From the NCBI RefSeq assembly GCF_003473485.1, contig NC_053042.1, positions 51,113,762 to 51,177,761 of the forward strand: a stretch of 64,000 nt of DNA, read 5' to 3'. A model generated the notes under the pieces. That model made no database searches and had not been told where the DNA came from. It saw only the letters and a program-made list of their open reading frames with translations. The translations under genes were made by a program, and so were the position numbers. This DNA is from Medicago truncatula (taxonomy: Eukaryota; Streptophyta; Magnoliopsida; Fabales; Fabaceae). Below are positions 23,022-34,816 of this stretch, piece after piece. Position 1 is the first letter of the stretch. Each line of letters opens with the position of its first letter.

Positions 23022-24236
23022 ACATCCTTCAGATGAGTCTTAAAGCGACCAGTGACTGCCCATTGAGCATCACTAGATGAGTTATTTGTTGAAACAAATG
23101 ATATTGACTCAGTCCACTATGGAATGAATCTGAGATGAAAACACTAGAGAAAACTAGTGAAGAAGAAAGTTAATAAGATACTTGCTAGCTGAGCACCCTT
23201 AGTGGGTGAAACCGTTGTCCGAAGTGTTAATTTATTGTGATAGTCTGCAACTATCACAAAATTGAGAATCATTACCACAATGGTGAGAAACGATAATTAA
23301 GGCACGAACACAGAATAATTAGAGAGCTCTAAAAGGAACGGTTAAAGTATATCGTGCACGTACTGATAAAGAATTATTCAATCCTTTGACGAAAGGAATT
23401 ACTAGAAAAAAAGTCATAAACACATCCAATAGGATGTGACTAATGCAGTAGTTAATCGAACAGTTGTAGCTAGGCTTGTTTTATCCTGGAGGCGGCGTGG
23501 TTGATAATCTGTCTTGCACAATTTTGGACATTGCCACGAAACGTCTTAAAGAGAGCGACCTGGTCGTGACTCAACCTAATAACAACTTCGGTGGATAATA
23601 GAATTTGGAAATCCAAATACAACTGTTTGGAAATCCAAAAACAACAGAACTTGAATCATGTATGCCATTGCTTCCTAAAGAATTGTTTGATAAGTGGAAT
23701 GATGCATTGTGTGAAGCTCTTTTTGTTACTGTTCCTAAATTCTACTGTCCATTTAAGGATTGTTCTGCTATGTTGTTGGATGAGAATGAAGGGGTGGAAG
23801 ATATTAGGGAATCTGAATGCCCTTTTTGTCATAGATTGTTTTGTGCAAGGTGTCATGTTCCTTGGCATCCCGGGATTGATTGTGAGGAGTATCAAACATT
23901 GAATGCTGATGAACGAGGGCGTGAAGATCTTCTTGTTAGAGAGCTTGCTAACGAGAAAAAATGGAGAAGGTGTCCCACTTGCAAGTTCTATGTTGAAAAA
24001 ACTGAAGGTTGTTTGCATATCACTTGCAGGTAAGTTAGTCTAAGTCAAATTTGCAACTCTTGTTTGTGATTATGCAGTTAAACATGATAATGTAGTTAAT
24101 CATTACGAGAGTTGTTTGTTTTTAGAATTGAATTAGTGAGTGCAGGGTGGTGTTTGTTTGCAGGTGCCGGTTTGAGTTTTGCTATGCTTGTGGAGAACAA
24201 TGGACTTCTACTCATGGTGGTTGCCAACCAAGTTAA

Positions 24237-24540
24237 ATAGATTTAAATAATTGTCAAGGACATTGCTGCTATTTGCATATTTCTACTTTTCATCAAATAG
24301 ATTATTTTTTGTTCAATTTGTTTGTGTTTAATCATAAGGGTAAATTTGTTAATGTTAAGAGAGAATAATATTAGAAAGTGAATGATGTCCATTGCATTCA
24401 ATAAAAAGTATGCAACTGAGTAGAGCCTAAGACTTAACCAGGTTTTTAGTTCTTCATGTTCACTTTAGACTTTGACTTGATCCCTCATGTATTAATCATT
24501 TCAATACAGTCCTTTGTCTTACATATATCGAGGCCAAATT
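24237..24540. other. 3' flank of RBR copy A
   Basis: AT-rich, with AATAAAAAGT at ~24398 as a possible polyadenylation signal. No gene is seen. Confidence 0.4.
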
Positions 24541-25690
24541 AGAATGTTAATAGATCCATCGAACCTGATGGATCTGTCGATAAGTACAAAAAGACGGGTG
24601 GAAAATGGGTTCTTAAAAGAGTTGGGTTTAGAGTTTAGACTACTCTAAGTATTTGCTCTTGTGTTCACAATTGAAACAATAAGGTTGGTGATTTCTTTGG
24701 CAAGTAGTTGATGTCAAATTTGTTTTCTTAAATAGGCCATTAGAAGGTGAATTTTATGAAGTGTGACCACCTTGATTTGAGGTCGATGGAAGCAAAGACA
24801 TGGTGTATAGGCTGAAGATAGCTTTATATGGGATAAAACAAGGACCAAAGACTTAAAAAACAAAATGATAGACTCTTTCTTGTTCCAGCAACGATTCTCC
24901 CATTCTGCAGTAGTTCATGTTGTTTATGTGAGGGTGCAGAACAAAGCTAAGATGTTGATGACCTGCTTGCTTGTACCTATAAATAATTTAGATGACATTG
25001 AGGAACTCAAGGTAACCATGAATTTATAATTCGGTATGACAGATTTGGGTATGCTCTCTACCATGCTTTTTGGGAATGAAAATTTGTTGTTACTAACAAG
25101 GGGGACAATACTGCATCAGAACAGGTATAATGCAGATGTATTGAGAAGGTTAAAAAGTTCAATTGTAATACTACTGGTGGAGGATTGTGAAAAAATTGTG
25201 TGATCCTTGAGATACCTATGCAATAGTAAACCACATATTACATTTGGTGTTGTGTTGATTACTATATCCATGGAGGTTCAGAGACAGTCACATATATATA
25301 GTAGGTCACTAAAAGGAAGAGTGGATTTTGGTGAATATATGATTTCTAAAATGGTTAGATCATACGAGCCTAGAATTAATTCGATACTCTGATTATGACT
25401 GATGTGATGATAAAGTTGAGTGGAAAAATGCTATTTGCTATATGTTTAAGCTTCTAAATGCCTCAGTCTCTTGGTTCTTGAAGAAGTAATTATTAGTGAT
25501 AGTCTTGTCTGAGCACATAGTAGTCTCTTATGTTGCTTGTCATGCATTATGTGGCTTGACAAAGAATCTAGTTTCATATGGTAGGAGTAAACGCAATTAG
25601 AGTCAATTCTGTTTTCTTTGCGACCAAGTGAATAAAGGTAGAATTGGCAGTGATGCTAAGTTTAGTGTCAATAAGTGATTTTGAATAATA
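24540..25690 (+). mobile_element. Second Ty1/Copia-type fossil fragment (RT-RNase H)
   Basis: Plus-strand, discontinuous matches to Copia polymerase occur in order: DGSVDKYK / GGKWVLK (24560-24620), LNGPLEGEFYEV and DMVYRLKIALYGIKQGP (24720-24860), VDDLLA and FGMTDLGML (24950-25050), then RNase H-like KLLNASVSWFLKK / VSYVACHALCG (25440-25560). No LTRs are recognisable. It is heavily broken and old, without a detectable target duplication. Confidence 0.7.
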
Positions 25691-25744
25691 AGGCCTAAGG
25701 GTGTGTTGAGCTTTGCTATAGTGTGCATAATCATTTGCGATTTC

Positions 25745-26160
25745 CATGGACTGTGATTTTTGCCTTAATACCGATGGTGCTTTGAAGCAAACGACTAGAT
25801 TGGCGGGTTGTGGTGGATTGATTCGAGATGATTGTGGAAGGTGGTGTGAAGGTCTTTGTTTAGCTTGCTTCCATGGTGGTGGTTAGAAGCTTGAATGATG
25901 GTAAAAGGAGAATTGAAGCTTGTTTGGATGGTGTCACACGAAAGATCAAACAAATTCTGGATTAAAGTTGGAATGATGATGGTAAAAGGGGAAGCTTGTC
26001 TGGATGGTGTATCATAAGGAATATCAAACAGATTTTAGATTAAAGTTGGAATGTTAAAATTATTCATGTGTGTCGAGAGATAGTTCAAGTTAAAATTATT
26101 CATGTGTATCAAACAAAAGATGTGCGGATATGCTAGTTAATATGAGTTGTGCTACTAGTA
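25745..26160 (+). mobile_element. LINE-type RNase H (RVT_3-like) fragment
   Basis: The reading CDFCLNTDGALKQTTRLAGC followed by GCGGLIRDDCGRWCEGLCLA matches the RNase H domain attached to plant non-LTR reverse transcriptases (pattern N-x-D-G-A...GCGG-hh-R-D..G.W..G). A second block, SNKRCADMLVNMSCA at ~26105-26155, matches its C-terminal end. Between them an ~80-bp segment is partly duplicated in tandem (AAGCTTG..TGGATGGTGT...AAAGTTGGAATG). It is frameshifted and truncated; no RT or endonuclease is visible. Confidence 0.65.
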
Positions 26161-26614
26161 TGAGAACTTCAGTTTATAATAAGCCCTTCAAGAGATAGTT
26201 CAAGTTCTAATTGATGAATTAGAGTGGTGTTTATTTTCCCGTTTAGTATATACTTGATTAATCACGTTCAAAATACGCTTGTTAATTTCATATGAACAAT
26301 AATTTTCAATGTGAACTAAATTAATAATACATGATTAAAAAGTTGGTGTCCATAAAACATTTTATCTTTCCCTAATTTCATATTTCTCTTTTTCCTACAA
26401 AAACTTCATACCATTGTCGCTTTAATATTATGGTAGAATGAATATTTTGTCGATTTTGTCATAAAATAGATTTAGGATGAGAGGAGGGAATGATGTTCCC
26501 AGCCCAAAGGAGCATTAGTGAATGGAGTATCTTCTTACCATTAAATTAAATATTGAGTTTTTGTTGAACTTTTTTTATTTTAACAAGATATTTGAAGAGG
26601 TGTGCTATTTAAAA

Positions 26615-27025
26615 AGGTAAATTCTATGATACATCCAATATTTTGAGTGTACCGGTACACCAAACATTAAATTAATAATTAAATTGATTGTATTTTGAAG
26701 AAAAAATAATTATTTTTTATCATTGACAATTATAATAATTAAATCTTATTTACCAAAAGCGTCGATGAAATAAAATTTACTTTTTTTGAATTTTTATTGC
26801 TCATAATGAAGAATATTGATTATTTTTTATGAGAAAATGTTAAAAATTTAATATAATTCATATAAACAATGAAATGATGTTTTTTTTTTTCTCATGAAAT
26901 GGTGTTTTCTAAAATATAAATAATGACAAATAACAACTTATTTCATAAAATGATTATTAATTTATAAATTTATGAAGCAGAGTATCGGTACACCTCAATT
27001 TGTGAGGTGTACCGTAGAAGCTCCC
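26615..27025. mobile_element. MITE-like inverted-repeat element
   Basis: The left end (TTCTATGATACATCCAATAT...GAGTGTACCGGTACACC) and right end (read in reverse, TTCTACGGTACACCTCACAA...GAGGTGTACCGATAC) form an imperfect ~45-bp TIR around a ~320-bp AT-rich core with no ORF. The boundaries are approximate and no clear target duplication was found. Confidence 0.5.
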
Positions 27026-27044
27026 ATTTAAAAAAAGAAAAATG

Positions 27045-27345
27045 TTAGAGAAATTGGTATGTGAACTCTTACTCAACACATCATTCTTACACCCAACCAA
27101 TTAAAATCTAACACCTCATTAAAATAATAAAAAAAATTATATTAGAATTTTTTCTCATTATTTTTAATATTTTTCACTCCTTTTTTCCATTTTCTTTAAC
27201 CGACAAGAACCACCATCATCATTTATGTTTCCATTTCCTTAATTAAAATCACTTTTTTTAAAGTTAATAACATGTGTCATTTTTTTATTGGTTGGATGTA
27301 AGAATAATGTGTTAGGTGAGAATTGATGTAAGAATATCTCAATGT
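27045..27345. mobile_element. MITE-like inverted-repeat element
   Basis: The left arm contains ACTCAACACATCATTCTTAC and ACCCAACCAATTAAAA. The right arm contains TTATTGGTTGGATGTAAGAA and TAATGTGTTAGGTGAG in inverted orientation, giving ~55 bp of paired ends and a ~180-bp AT-rich core. There is no ORF. It lies in the upstream flank of RBR copy B. Confidence 0.6.
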
Positions 27346-28209
27346 TAAATATTACTTTTAGATCACTTGTTAAAGAAACGAATTTAAAAATTACTTTGAA
27401 AAGTTCTGTTTTCAACTTTAATCAACTTTTTAAAAGTTTAAAATTTGTCATTTTCAACTCAAAATTTTCATTTTTTGCTTTCGAAATTTGTGTAATTAAA
27501 ACATTTGTAAGTATCACCAACCTTAAAAAATTATAACAAATCTCAAATCTCCTAAATTTTGTTAATTCACTGGATCAAGTGTTTCCCTTACAAACTCATC
27601 TCTTCTATCAATACTATTAATATTTACGATCAATATTCCTTACACATGAATAGGAGCCAAGCAGACAACAAGCTGCGCGCTAGACCTTTTTGAATGGCTA
27701 AATCAATTCTCGTAAACACAACATTTATAGACTTAGGAGACATAACATTGCTATGCATATTCCTTTGGACTCTATGTAGAAGGTCAACTGCCTCTGATAC
27801 TAGGAAGCCAAAAGTATCAAAAGCAAATGGTATAAAAACATGTTCACTATCAAAAGACGCTTTATCATATCTGTCCTACTGTACAACAAATTAATTTATA
27901 AAATTAAATATTCAAACAAAACGATACTCCAATTTGAAGGTGTATATTAATGTTGCCGATTCACGTTATGGCAAAACGGTATGGGTGTATCAACCAACGA
28001 GGAGTTAATAGATTTGGAAAATTGGAAGGCGTTGATAACTAAAGTTATCTCCTTGACTAAGAAGTTAATTACTATTCTCTATATGCGCCCCTTCAAATTA
28101 AAAACGGCATCTTCTCTTTCACGCATCTTCATCTTCTCTTTCACGCTCCACGTTACAAAATCGTTCGTTCCTTAAAAACAAGAAATGTGAAGCATAGACA
28201 CAAACAACA

Positions 28210-30030
28210 ATGGCACAACAACAATCATCCTCATTCCTTGGTCCTGACACCGTAGACGACTTTTACTTCTCTGTTGTCTCCGACGATGAAATTGACCCTA
28301 ACGTTCCTGTCTCCGATGACAAGTACGCTGAAGCATTACAGTTTCAAGAAACCTTATTGGCCTCTGTCATCACTTCTCACCAAAACCCTTCATCCTCTTC
28401 CTTCTTGGCACCACCACATTCATTACCATGCGTAGCATCTTCATCAAAAACGGTTTCTGAAGAGTTACAGTTTCACCAAACCCTTATGCAGTCACCACCG
28501 TTGCACTGTGTAGCATCTTCGTCAAAGTCTATTGAAGTTGGCATTGTCATCAAAGCAGATGAACCGTCTTCTCCAATCATCATTTGCGAGATTTGTGCCG
28601 AAACAAAAACGGCTGATGAAATGTTTAGGAATCAGATATTGTTACCATTCATTTTGTTCTGAATGTGTTGTCAAACAAGTGGCAACAAAAATCCAAGACA
28701 ACATAACAAATGTGTCTTGTCCTGGTTTGAACTGCAAAGGTGTGTTGGAGCTTGAGTCATGCAGGAAATTGCTTCCTAAAGAATTGATTGATAAGTGGAA
28801 TGATGCATTATGTGAGGCTTTTTTTCTTACTGTTCCTAAGTTCTATTGCCCCTTTAAGGATTGTTCTGCTATGTTGCTTGATGAGGATGAAGGAAGAGAA
28901 GATGTTAGGGAATCTGAGTGCGCTTCTTGTCATAGACTATTTTGTGCAAAGTGTCATGTTCCTTGGCATCCTGGGATTGGTTGTGAGGAGTATCAGAAAT
29001 TGAATGTGGATGAAAGAGGAAGGGAAGATCTTCTTGTTAGAGAGCTTGCTAATAAGAAGAAATGGAAAAGGTGTCCAAGATGCAGGTTCTATGTTGAGAA
29101 AAGGGATGGCTGTTTGCATATCACATGCAGGTAATTAAGTTCTAGAGACAATTTTCACTCTTTTCTTTATTTGGATATATAAGAAAAGCAAAAAAATAAA
29201 AAGGTGTACGCTTTTAAACATGATTGTGCAAGTTTCTCATCAAAAGGGTAATTTCACTAATTTGTTTATGGCTTAGTAATCTTTTTTTTCTCACTTAACT
29301 TATTTTTCAGGTTATCGACTTAATGTGGTCTCTTGATTTAAAAATGTGTCACTTCCATCCTTTAATTTTACTATGTTAATCCATAATAGTCATTTTCGTC
29401 ACATACGGGTAAAATAGCGGTTGACTTGATTGATACTTTGATATTTATTTGAATAGACGGTAGTGAAAGATATTTGACATTTGAAATTGTTTTCACCCTA
29501 AACTAGTTGTTGGAATACATTCATTGGGAAAACCCTAAACTAGTTGTCTTCCCCAAATTTGAGACATCACCCTTGCCCATAAAAAAATCATCATAGAGGT
29601 TTGTTGAAAAAAAATATGAGATGAGTGTTCGGATGTTCAATTGAAAGATGCTAATTGGATTGGTTTCTCTGCTTGAACAAGTGCTCCAAAGATCAATATC
29701 GTTCATTGCCTTAGTAGTTAAAAAAGTGATCAAGCGTGCATCAAGAAGAAGACCAGCTTGAAGGAGGTCATGGACAAGCCTTTGAGTTGGTTAATCTTCA
29801 ATGACACTACCATGCTATTAGCCTTTTATCACGCATATATGCTATATAAAAATGTCTTCATTGACTGCTAAGAAATGTGCAATATATTTGCAATAGAAAC
29901 AATTTAATTTGTATTAGTGAATAACGTAACTGAACAAGTGTCGGTGTTTGTTTGCAGGTGCAAGTTTGAGTTTTGCTATTCTTGCGGAGCACAATGGACA
30001 TCTTCTCATGGTGGTTGTCAAAGAAATTAG
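28210..30030 (+). pseudogene. RBR E3 ubiquitin ligase copy B, frameshifted in RING1
   Basis: An ARIADNE-like RING1-IBR-RING2 ligase. Exon 1 is 28210-29130 and the last exon 29958-30030 (splice CATGCAG/GTAATT and TTTGCAG/GTGCAAG, as in copies A and D). The N terminus (MAQQQSSSFLGPDTVDD, KYAEALQFQETLL, EELQFHQTLMQS) is followed by RING1 (CEICAETKT). At ~28632-28640 it reads AATCAGATATTG where copy D has AACCTGAGATG, a net +1 that puts the rest of RING1 (RYCYHSFCSECVVKQ), the IBR and RING2 in another frame. After the shift everything is intact: YCPFKDC, CHRLFCAKCHVPWHP, LLVRELANKKKWKRCP, GCLHITC/CKFEFCYSCGAQW, stop at 30028. ECASC replaces the ECPFC of the other copies. Either a young pseudogene or a sequencing error; it is the least damaged copy. 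Confidence 0.88.
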
Positions 30031-31130
30031 ATTTAAGAAAAGATGATGATTCATATAGATGGGTTGTGGTTGTGGTTATTTTGATATGGATATTGGATGG
30101 TTGTAAAAGTTTAGAAAGAAGACTATATAAGCAAGTCTAGGAAAACTAAGCCGGAAAATCTCAGCCTTTATTATTTAATAATTATTTTCAAAAAGTTATT
30201 CCTCATCTTCTTCTGCATTCTTTGGAAAACCTCTGATCTCAAAAAATGAAGGAAATATGATTAAAACATAGGTGAGATTTAGCATGGGAAAGTCTTGTGA
30301 CTTTCCTAGCGTGGATTTTGTTAAGGGCATTGATATTTAAAGGGAAAGAATTGTTCCTGAAAACTTCATGAAAGTTTTTTAGACAAATCATATCTTGTTA
30401 CTGTCCGGAATTTACGCAGGTTGTGGGGTTAATGTCTCAAAACATTCAACAAACATAGTGGAACTTTTGCTTGCGATGACACTCGTGAAATGGGTTTTCA
30501 TTGTGTTAAGCATTAGCCTTTTTTTAAATTGAAACATTAAAATAACTTGTTAAAAAGTAAAATAATTACAAAATACTTTTGAATTCAAATTTGCTTTTCT
30601 GCATTTTGTTAGTTTTTAATAAATATTTAAATGTTTTAATTCTATAATATCCACTCTGACAAAGTGATAAGGATGTCTTCATGTCAGGTAAGAAAGAATG
30701 GAAACCAAGAGCAAAATTGAAAGAAAATGAGAGGGATTGCAAAAAAATTAGGGAGTCCATAATTGCCAAACTGAGAAAGTTGAGGCGTGCAATTAACCAT
30801 AAAATTATAAAGGTTGTCAATAATAAATGTTTTTTAACAATATTTGAAGTAATAAAAATCATAAAATGTGATCCATTGCGTTATTTAATCTTTAAGTAGT
30901 GATATTTGAACAACTATTCTTGATAACCATCATGACAACTTCCTTTTTCCCTCTTTCTATTGGTCAAAAACAATAAAAAGAGAAAAGGAAGAGAGAGTAT
31001 GAAAGATAAAGTTTTTAAAAGGTTGTCATAAAATAAAATTGTTCTACAAATATCATTTATCTTAATCTTTAGCACAAGTGGTTCGAGATTAGTACATAAC
31101 AGCAACAATGTCGAATCTCTCATCATCATC
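30031..31130. other. Spacer between RBR copy B and the AC19-like pseudogene
   Basis: 3' flank of copy B, then AT-rich DNA with short chance ORFs only. No RNA gene or repeat is recognised. Confidence 0.4.
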
Positions 31131-31283
31131 CTAGTTGTATTGAAGAGAAACGCCGTGAACGCATCCGGAGTTTATGGTCGGACGCCAGAAACAGGTTTCC
31201 TTTTCTTTCTTTTTGATTATTATTATTTTGTGGATTTTAATCAGAGTTGTTGTTAATATTTAGTGGCAGGTTGATTATCAAGT

Positions 31284-32542
31284 ATGGAACACGGTTCATA
31301 CTCGGATTTGAGTAAATCAACGTTTTCTCTTATGGATCACACTTTTGCTAATTCTGTCAGATTCACCTTGAATCAAGAGTTAATCCCAATTCTTACTTTT
31401 GTTCTACTTCTACTTTCTTTCTTGTTTATATATATCCTTATGAAAGTAATTATTGTTGTTCTGCAGTCCAAGAGTGACATTTTGTGGTTACAGCATTCCT
31501 CATCCTTCAGAAAATCGTGTTAATGACAACTGGTATGTGCTAACATATAAGCCGTCTCACGGTAGATATTATGTGACTGTAATTGACAACTGGTAAATTG
31601 TTAAAACTAACTTCAGATGATGTTTGTTGAATACTATGATTTTTTTTTCTTCTTCATCTACTTGTGATGCGTTTAATTTTATTAATCTGCTAACACCATT
31701 ATACTTAATTTTGATGAATTAAACTAACTTGGTTGAGTGTTATACTTATATGTTTGTTTATACTTTATAGTATTATTCATGTAATTTGTCATACTGCTAT
31801 AAGCTATCCTCCTTCTATCCAATGTTTAGGGTTGGCCGGCAGCTGCTATTGACTACTATGCAAATTACTTTTTAATGAAAATGTTATAGGGCAATAGTAG
31901 AGCTTCCTCGACAACAAGTATGTGTTCCACGTTGTCAATTACATAGTGCTTGTAGATTTTTTTGCATATAAGTTTTTGTTGCACTTTCTTGTTATAAAAT
32001 TTGTCTCTTATGATTTGAATCTATTCATCGTAGATAAGTAGGACTAGCAATGAAGTCTAAAGAGAAAGTTGGAGTAGCTTCCAGTATAAAATCAGTATAT
32101 TCTCATATTTTTTTGGTTTAAACATGTGTGGACAAAGACCTAGTAAAGACCAGATAGTTTACAGTCAAATAGTTAATAAGAGGGAGATAGCAGTGAACAT
32201 AAGAGATCGAAATTTAAATTATCTATTAGTAAATATACTAATTCATCCTTGTTATTAACCTATTATGCTGTTGTTTGATCAATTTAATTGAACTCACATA
32301 GTTGGGAAAAGACTCTGGTTGTTGTTGTAGTTATGGTATGGTTTATATCTAATTAAATGTCAATGCATCAGTATTTTTTCTTGAATAGGTGATATCTCTG
32401 TATTGTAGGGGATCCAGCATCTGAGGTGTTAAAAGATGGCTGTCAGGATCTGATGCTTATGTGCCAGCATGTTAGGAGCACTTTTGAGAAGGCAGTTAAT
32501 GATTTTAAAACCAGCAAGACTGAGGATGATATGGATATATGA
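31284..32542 (+). pseudogene. RNA polymerase I/III subunit AC19 (RPAC2/RPC19-like) pseudogene
   Basis: AC19 pairs with AC40 to nucleate assembly of RNA polymerases I and III. Exons: 31284-31378 (MEHGSYSDLSKSTFSLMD, HTFANSVRFTLNQ), 31467-31532 (DPRVTFCGYSIPHPSENRVN) and 32409-32542 (GDPASEVLKDGCQDLMLMCQ, HVRSTFEKAV, ending DDMDI-stop). Introns are preserved, so it is a DNA duplicate. Two lesions are visible. The motif SLM(D/E)EDHTFAN lacks two residues before His. The end of exon 2 goes from RVN straight to ACAACTG, missing about 11 bases that should encode the start of IRVQTT, so exon 3 is read out of frame and stops early. A leader exon with its own intron can be placed at 31140-31269. The gene lies between RBR copies B and C, where no RBR exon 1 remains. 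Confidence 0.85.
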
Positions 32543-32639
32543 ACTAGTGTAGCAAGTTATAGTTTTGATTTTGTACTGGTTATGTTATTTGAACATTAAA
32601 ATATAGACATTATGTTAGTCTTTTTTTCATTAAATACAT

Positions 32640-33370
32640 GTAAACTAGCGGTTGGTATGCATGGTGAATTAGTTAGTGAATGCATTGTGAAAGTCTTCTT
32701 TTTCAAATTCTATGGTTTATGAAATCAGTCTCTTGTCCAAATTTGGGAACATTACTCTTCCATATAAGGGGTGGTGTTTGTTTGCAGGTGCAAATTTCAG
32801 TTTTGCTATGCTCGCGGAGCACAATCAACATCTTCTCACCGTGGTTGTCAAAGAAATTAATGAAAATAGATTTTTTGTGGTTGTTTTAATATGGACAGGA
32901 GAAGTTTGCTACAGTTTAGAGAGAGAGTATAAGCAAGTCTATTATTTGTAGACAGACAAAATATGTTGCATGATCCTTTCGAAAGTATACTTGCTAAGTT
33001 GTTATTACTTATCGTGAATCATGCACGTGTCTAGCTCTATCTTGCGTTTACCAAAAGCTTATGTGCTTTTACCCAAGAGACAAGAAATCAATAATTCCCT
33101 TTCTCAGACAAGCACCATGTACTTCATGTGATATGAAAATAGTGAGATGGGGAAAAAATCTCAGACAAGTACTGTGGCCGGTTATTGTGAGAGTGAACTA
33201 TTGGAGCTGCTCTCAGTCGAAACCTTTTGAAGGGAAACTATATGCACCGCTAAAACTCGAGCATTTTACATGCTACTAGTCTATTTTTGCTATGATTTTG
33301 TTCTACCAAAGGAAATATCACTTCTTGAAGGCATAAGTGAATTGCACCAAATATTAAACTCGTGAGGAAA
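32640..33370 (+). pseudogene. RBR copy C remnant: last exon plus flanks only
   Basis: A lone RBR terminal exon at 32788-32860 (73 bases, the same length as in A, B and D) encodes CKFQFCYARGAQSTSSHRGC, where the others have CK(F/Y)EFCY(A/S)CG(A/E)QW. One zinc-binding Cys of RING2 is Arg here and the Trp is Ser. The preceding intron end (GAAAGTCTTCTT..., CTTGTCCAAATTTGGGA) and ~500 bp of downstream DNA (to ~33370) are collinear with copy D (36330-37790). The upstream exon is absent. A non-functional leftover of the tandem duplication. Confidence 0.85.
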
Positions 33371-34816
33371 AGGCAAGACAAGAGAAAGCAAAAAAAAAAT
33401 TAAAAATTGTTACAAGACAAAAAAAAAAACAAAAAGAGAATTTTTTTTTTTAAGAAACTACAATCTCATGAAGAAGGTTGAAACATCGTCATCTAGATTG
33501 GAAGAAACACCGAGCTTAGTCATGAAGTATACTGTATACATAATGGTTACCTTTGCAAATAGTATGAAATAGTCTAAATTGGTTGTTATCGCGCAATAAA
33601 TCCTTAATGTTCTTGATCAACACATCATAATTATGGAACATATTAGAGGGAGCCTCAGCGAGAGTAGAACAAGATAAAAGTTTGAGTAGCAAACCGAATC
33701 AAGAAGACCCATGTTTTTGGCTAGAGATAAGTCGGGATATATGGCAAGCAGCTTAGCATGACGAATGTCCTCGTAATCTAAATTGAAGTCAGAAAAACTA
33801 GCAATTTGAATTGCGGATTAAACCACCAAATCTAACTCGAGTGGAGCCAATGCAACTATCATCAACATTAATGATTGTGCAAGAGAAGTTATGGGAATTT
33901 CATTTAACAAACCTATCTTCAATGGAGTAGTTATGAGTGTTGTTGACAGAGAACGGGCAACCAAGGACTAAGTCTGCCCCTTTGATACATTGTTAATAGA
34001 CAAATCCTTATTTACACTTAATAAAAAGGTGGGTAGAGTTATGAGTTGTCACATCAATCAAAATAATTTATTTGTTTTCCACTATTTTATAAGGTGGATA
34101 AATGTGTTCATGTTATTTTTTCTATTATACCTTTAATAATTACTATTTTTTCAATTCTTTAATTTATCTTTTTTATTTCATTTATTAAGATTTTTTTTTG
34201 TAAAACAACTGATAAAATTTATTTCTCATATAAAATTAATTACATTTTTTTAATACATGTAAAATAAAATTAATTACATTTTTTAAATATATGTAAAATG
34301 ACATTAACGACTTATAATTTAGGATCGAGGGAGTGCAATGTTTATCAACAAAAAGTTGATAAAGATATGCTAAAATCAATTAAAATTATTCATTTATTTT
34401 TTACACAATTTACGTTATAGAATAGGGTTATGCTAAGAAAACCAAAAGTAATAAATTTGATTAGATTGAACAATATTTTAATTTTTAAAAAGTTAAACTC
34501 ATCATTTTTTTTTTTTACCATTTTTCAATGCATGTTTATATTTTTTATCAAGGGCACTTTATAAAAATATTCAAGCAAACACATTTTCTGCCCCCATGTA
34601 CTATTTTTAGTTGAAATGGAAACAGAAATGGCATAAGTAACTAAGCCATTGAGGAATGAACTAATTCTCTGCGCCCTTTCCCATCAAAACGACAGCTTCT
34701 TTCCACTAAGCTTTCACCCTCACTCCACTTTTATAAACTCGTTCGTTCCTTCCCCCATTTCCCCAAAACCAAAACAAGAAAAATGGAGTGAGCCATAAAC
34801 ACACAAACTTACACCA
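33371..34816. other. Spacer upstream of RBR copy D
   Basis: No gene seen. A/T- and A-rich tracts; a Stowaway-like end (TTAGGATCGAGGGAGTGCAA) at ~34320-34340 with no convincing partner. The promoter of copy D probably lies in the last ~200 bp, with a TATA-like TTTTATAAACTC at ~34730. Confidence 0.45.

Larger units (their letters stand above)
18365..23646 (+). mobile_element. Ty1/Copia-type LTR retroelement fossil, composite and broken
   Basis: Inserted in RBR copy A. A ~201-bp direct repeat at 19285-19485 and 23446-23646 is probably the shared part of the two LTRs; the DNA from 18365 to 19285, with a TATA-like TATATAAATAGAGG, may be the rest of the 5' LTR. Plus-strand remnants in Copia order occur at 21940-23440: the reverse-transcriptase start (DAELWQETINDEMDSLES), LKPDGTVDEYKA, and the family-typical 3' end (DPLTKGITRKKV). 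A second LTR-like promoter block (19490-20117, TATA at ~19690) suggests nesting. The coding part carries many breaks and gag/integrase are not recognisable. The direct repeats are still similar by eye (around 90%), so the insertion is moderately old. It also hosts a 183-bp MITE. Confidence 0.75.
18062..24236 (+). pseudogene. RBR E3 ubiquitin ligase copy A, split by an LTR-element fossil
   Basis: A RING1-IBR-RING2 E3 ligase gene broken in two. The left part, 18062-~18364, keeps the acidic N terminus (MEEEQQQDIVPDIS, DEYAEALQ, LLCEASSSKTV). It then jumps, by an internal deletion, into the end of RING1 (F-C-S-E-C-I-I-K-Q). The right part, 23647-24029 plus last exon 24164-24236, encodes LLPKELFDKWNDALCEA, the IBR (YCPFKDC, ECPFCHRLFCARC, HPGIDC), the inter-domain helix (LLVRELANEKKWRRCP) and RING2 (CPTCKFYVEKTEGCLHITC / CRFEFCYACGEQW). 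The RING2 Gly-Cys, homologous to the catalytic Cys of ARIADNE ligases, is present. The GAAC at both edges of the ~5.3-kb insertion is probably the target duplication. The right half alone is undamaged but lacks RING1, so it cannot work as a normal RBR ligase. Confidence 0.88.
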
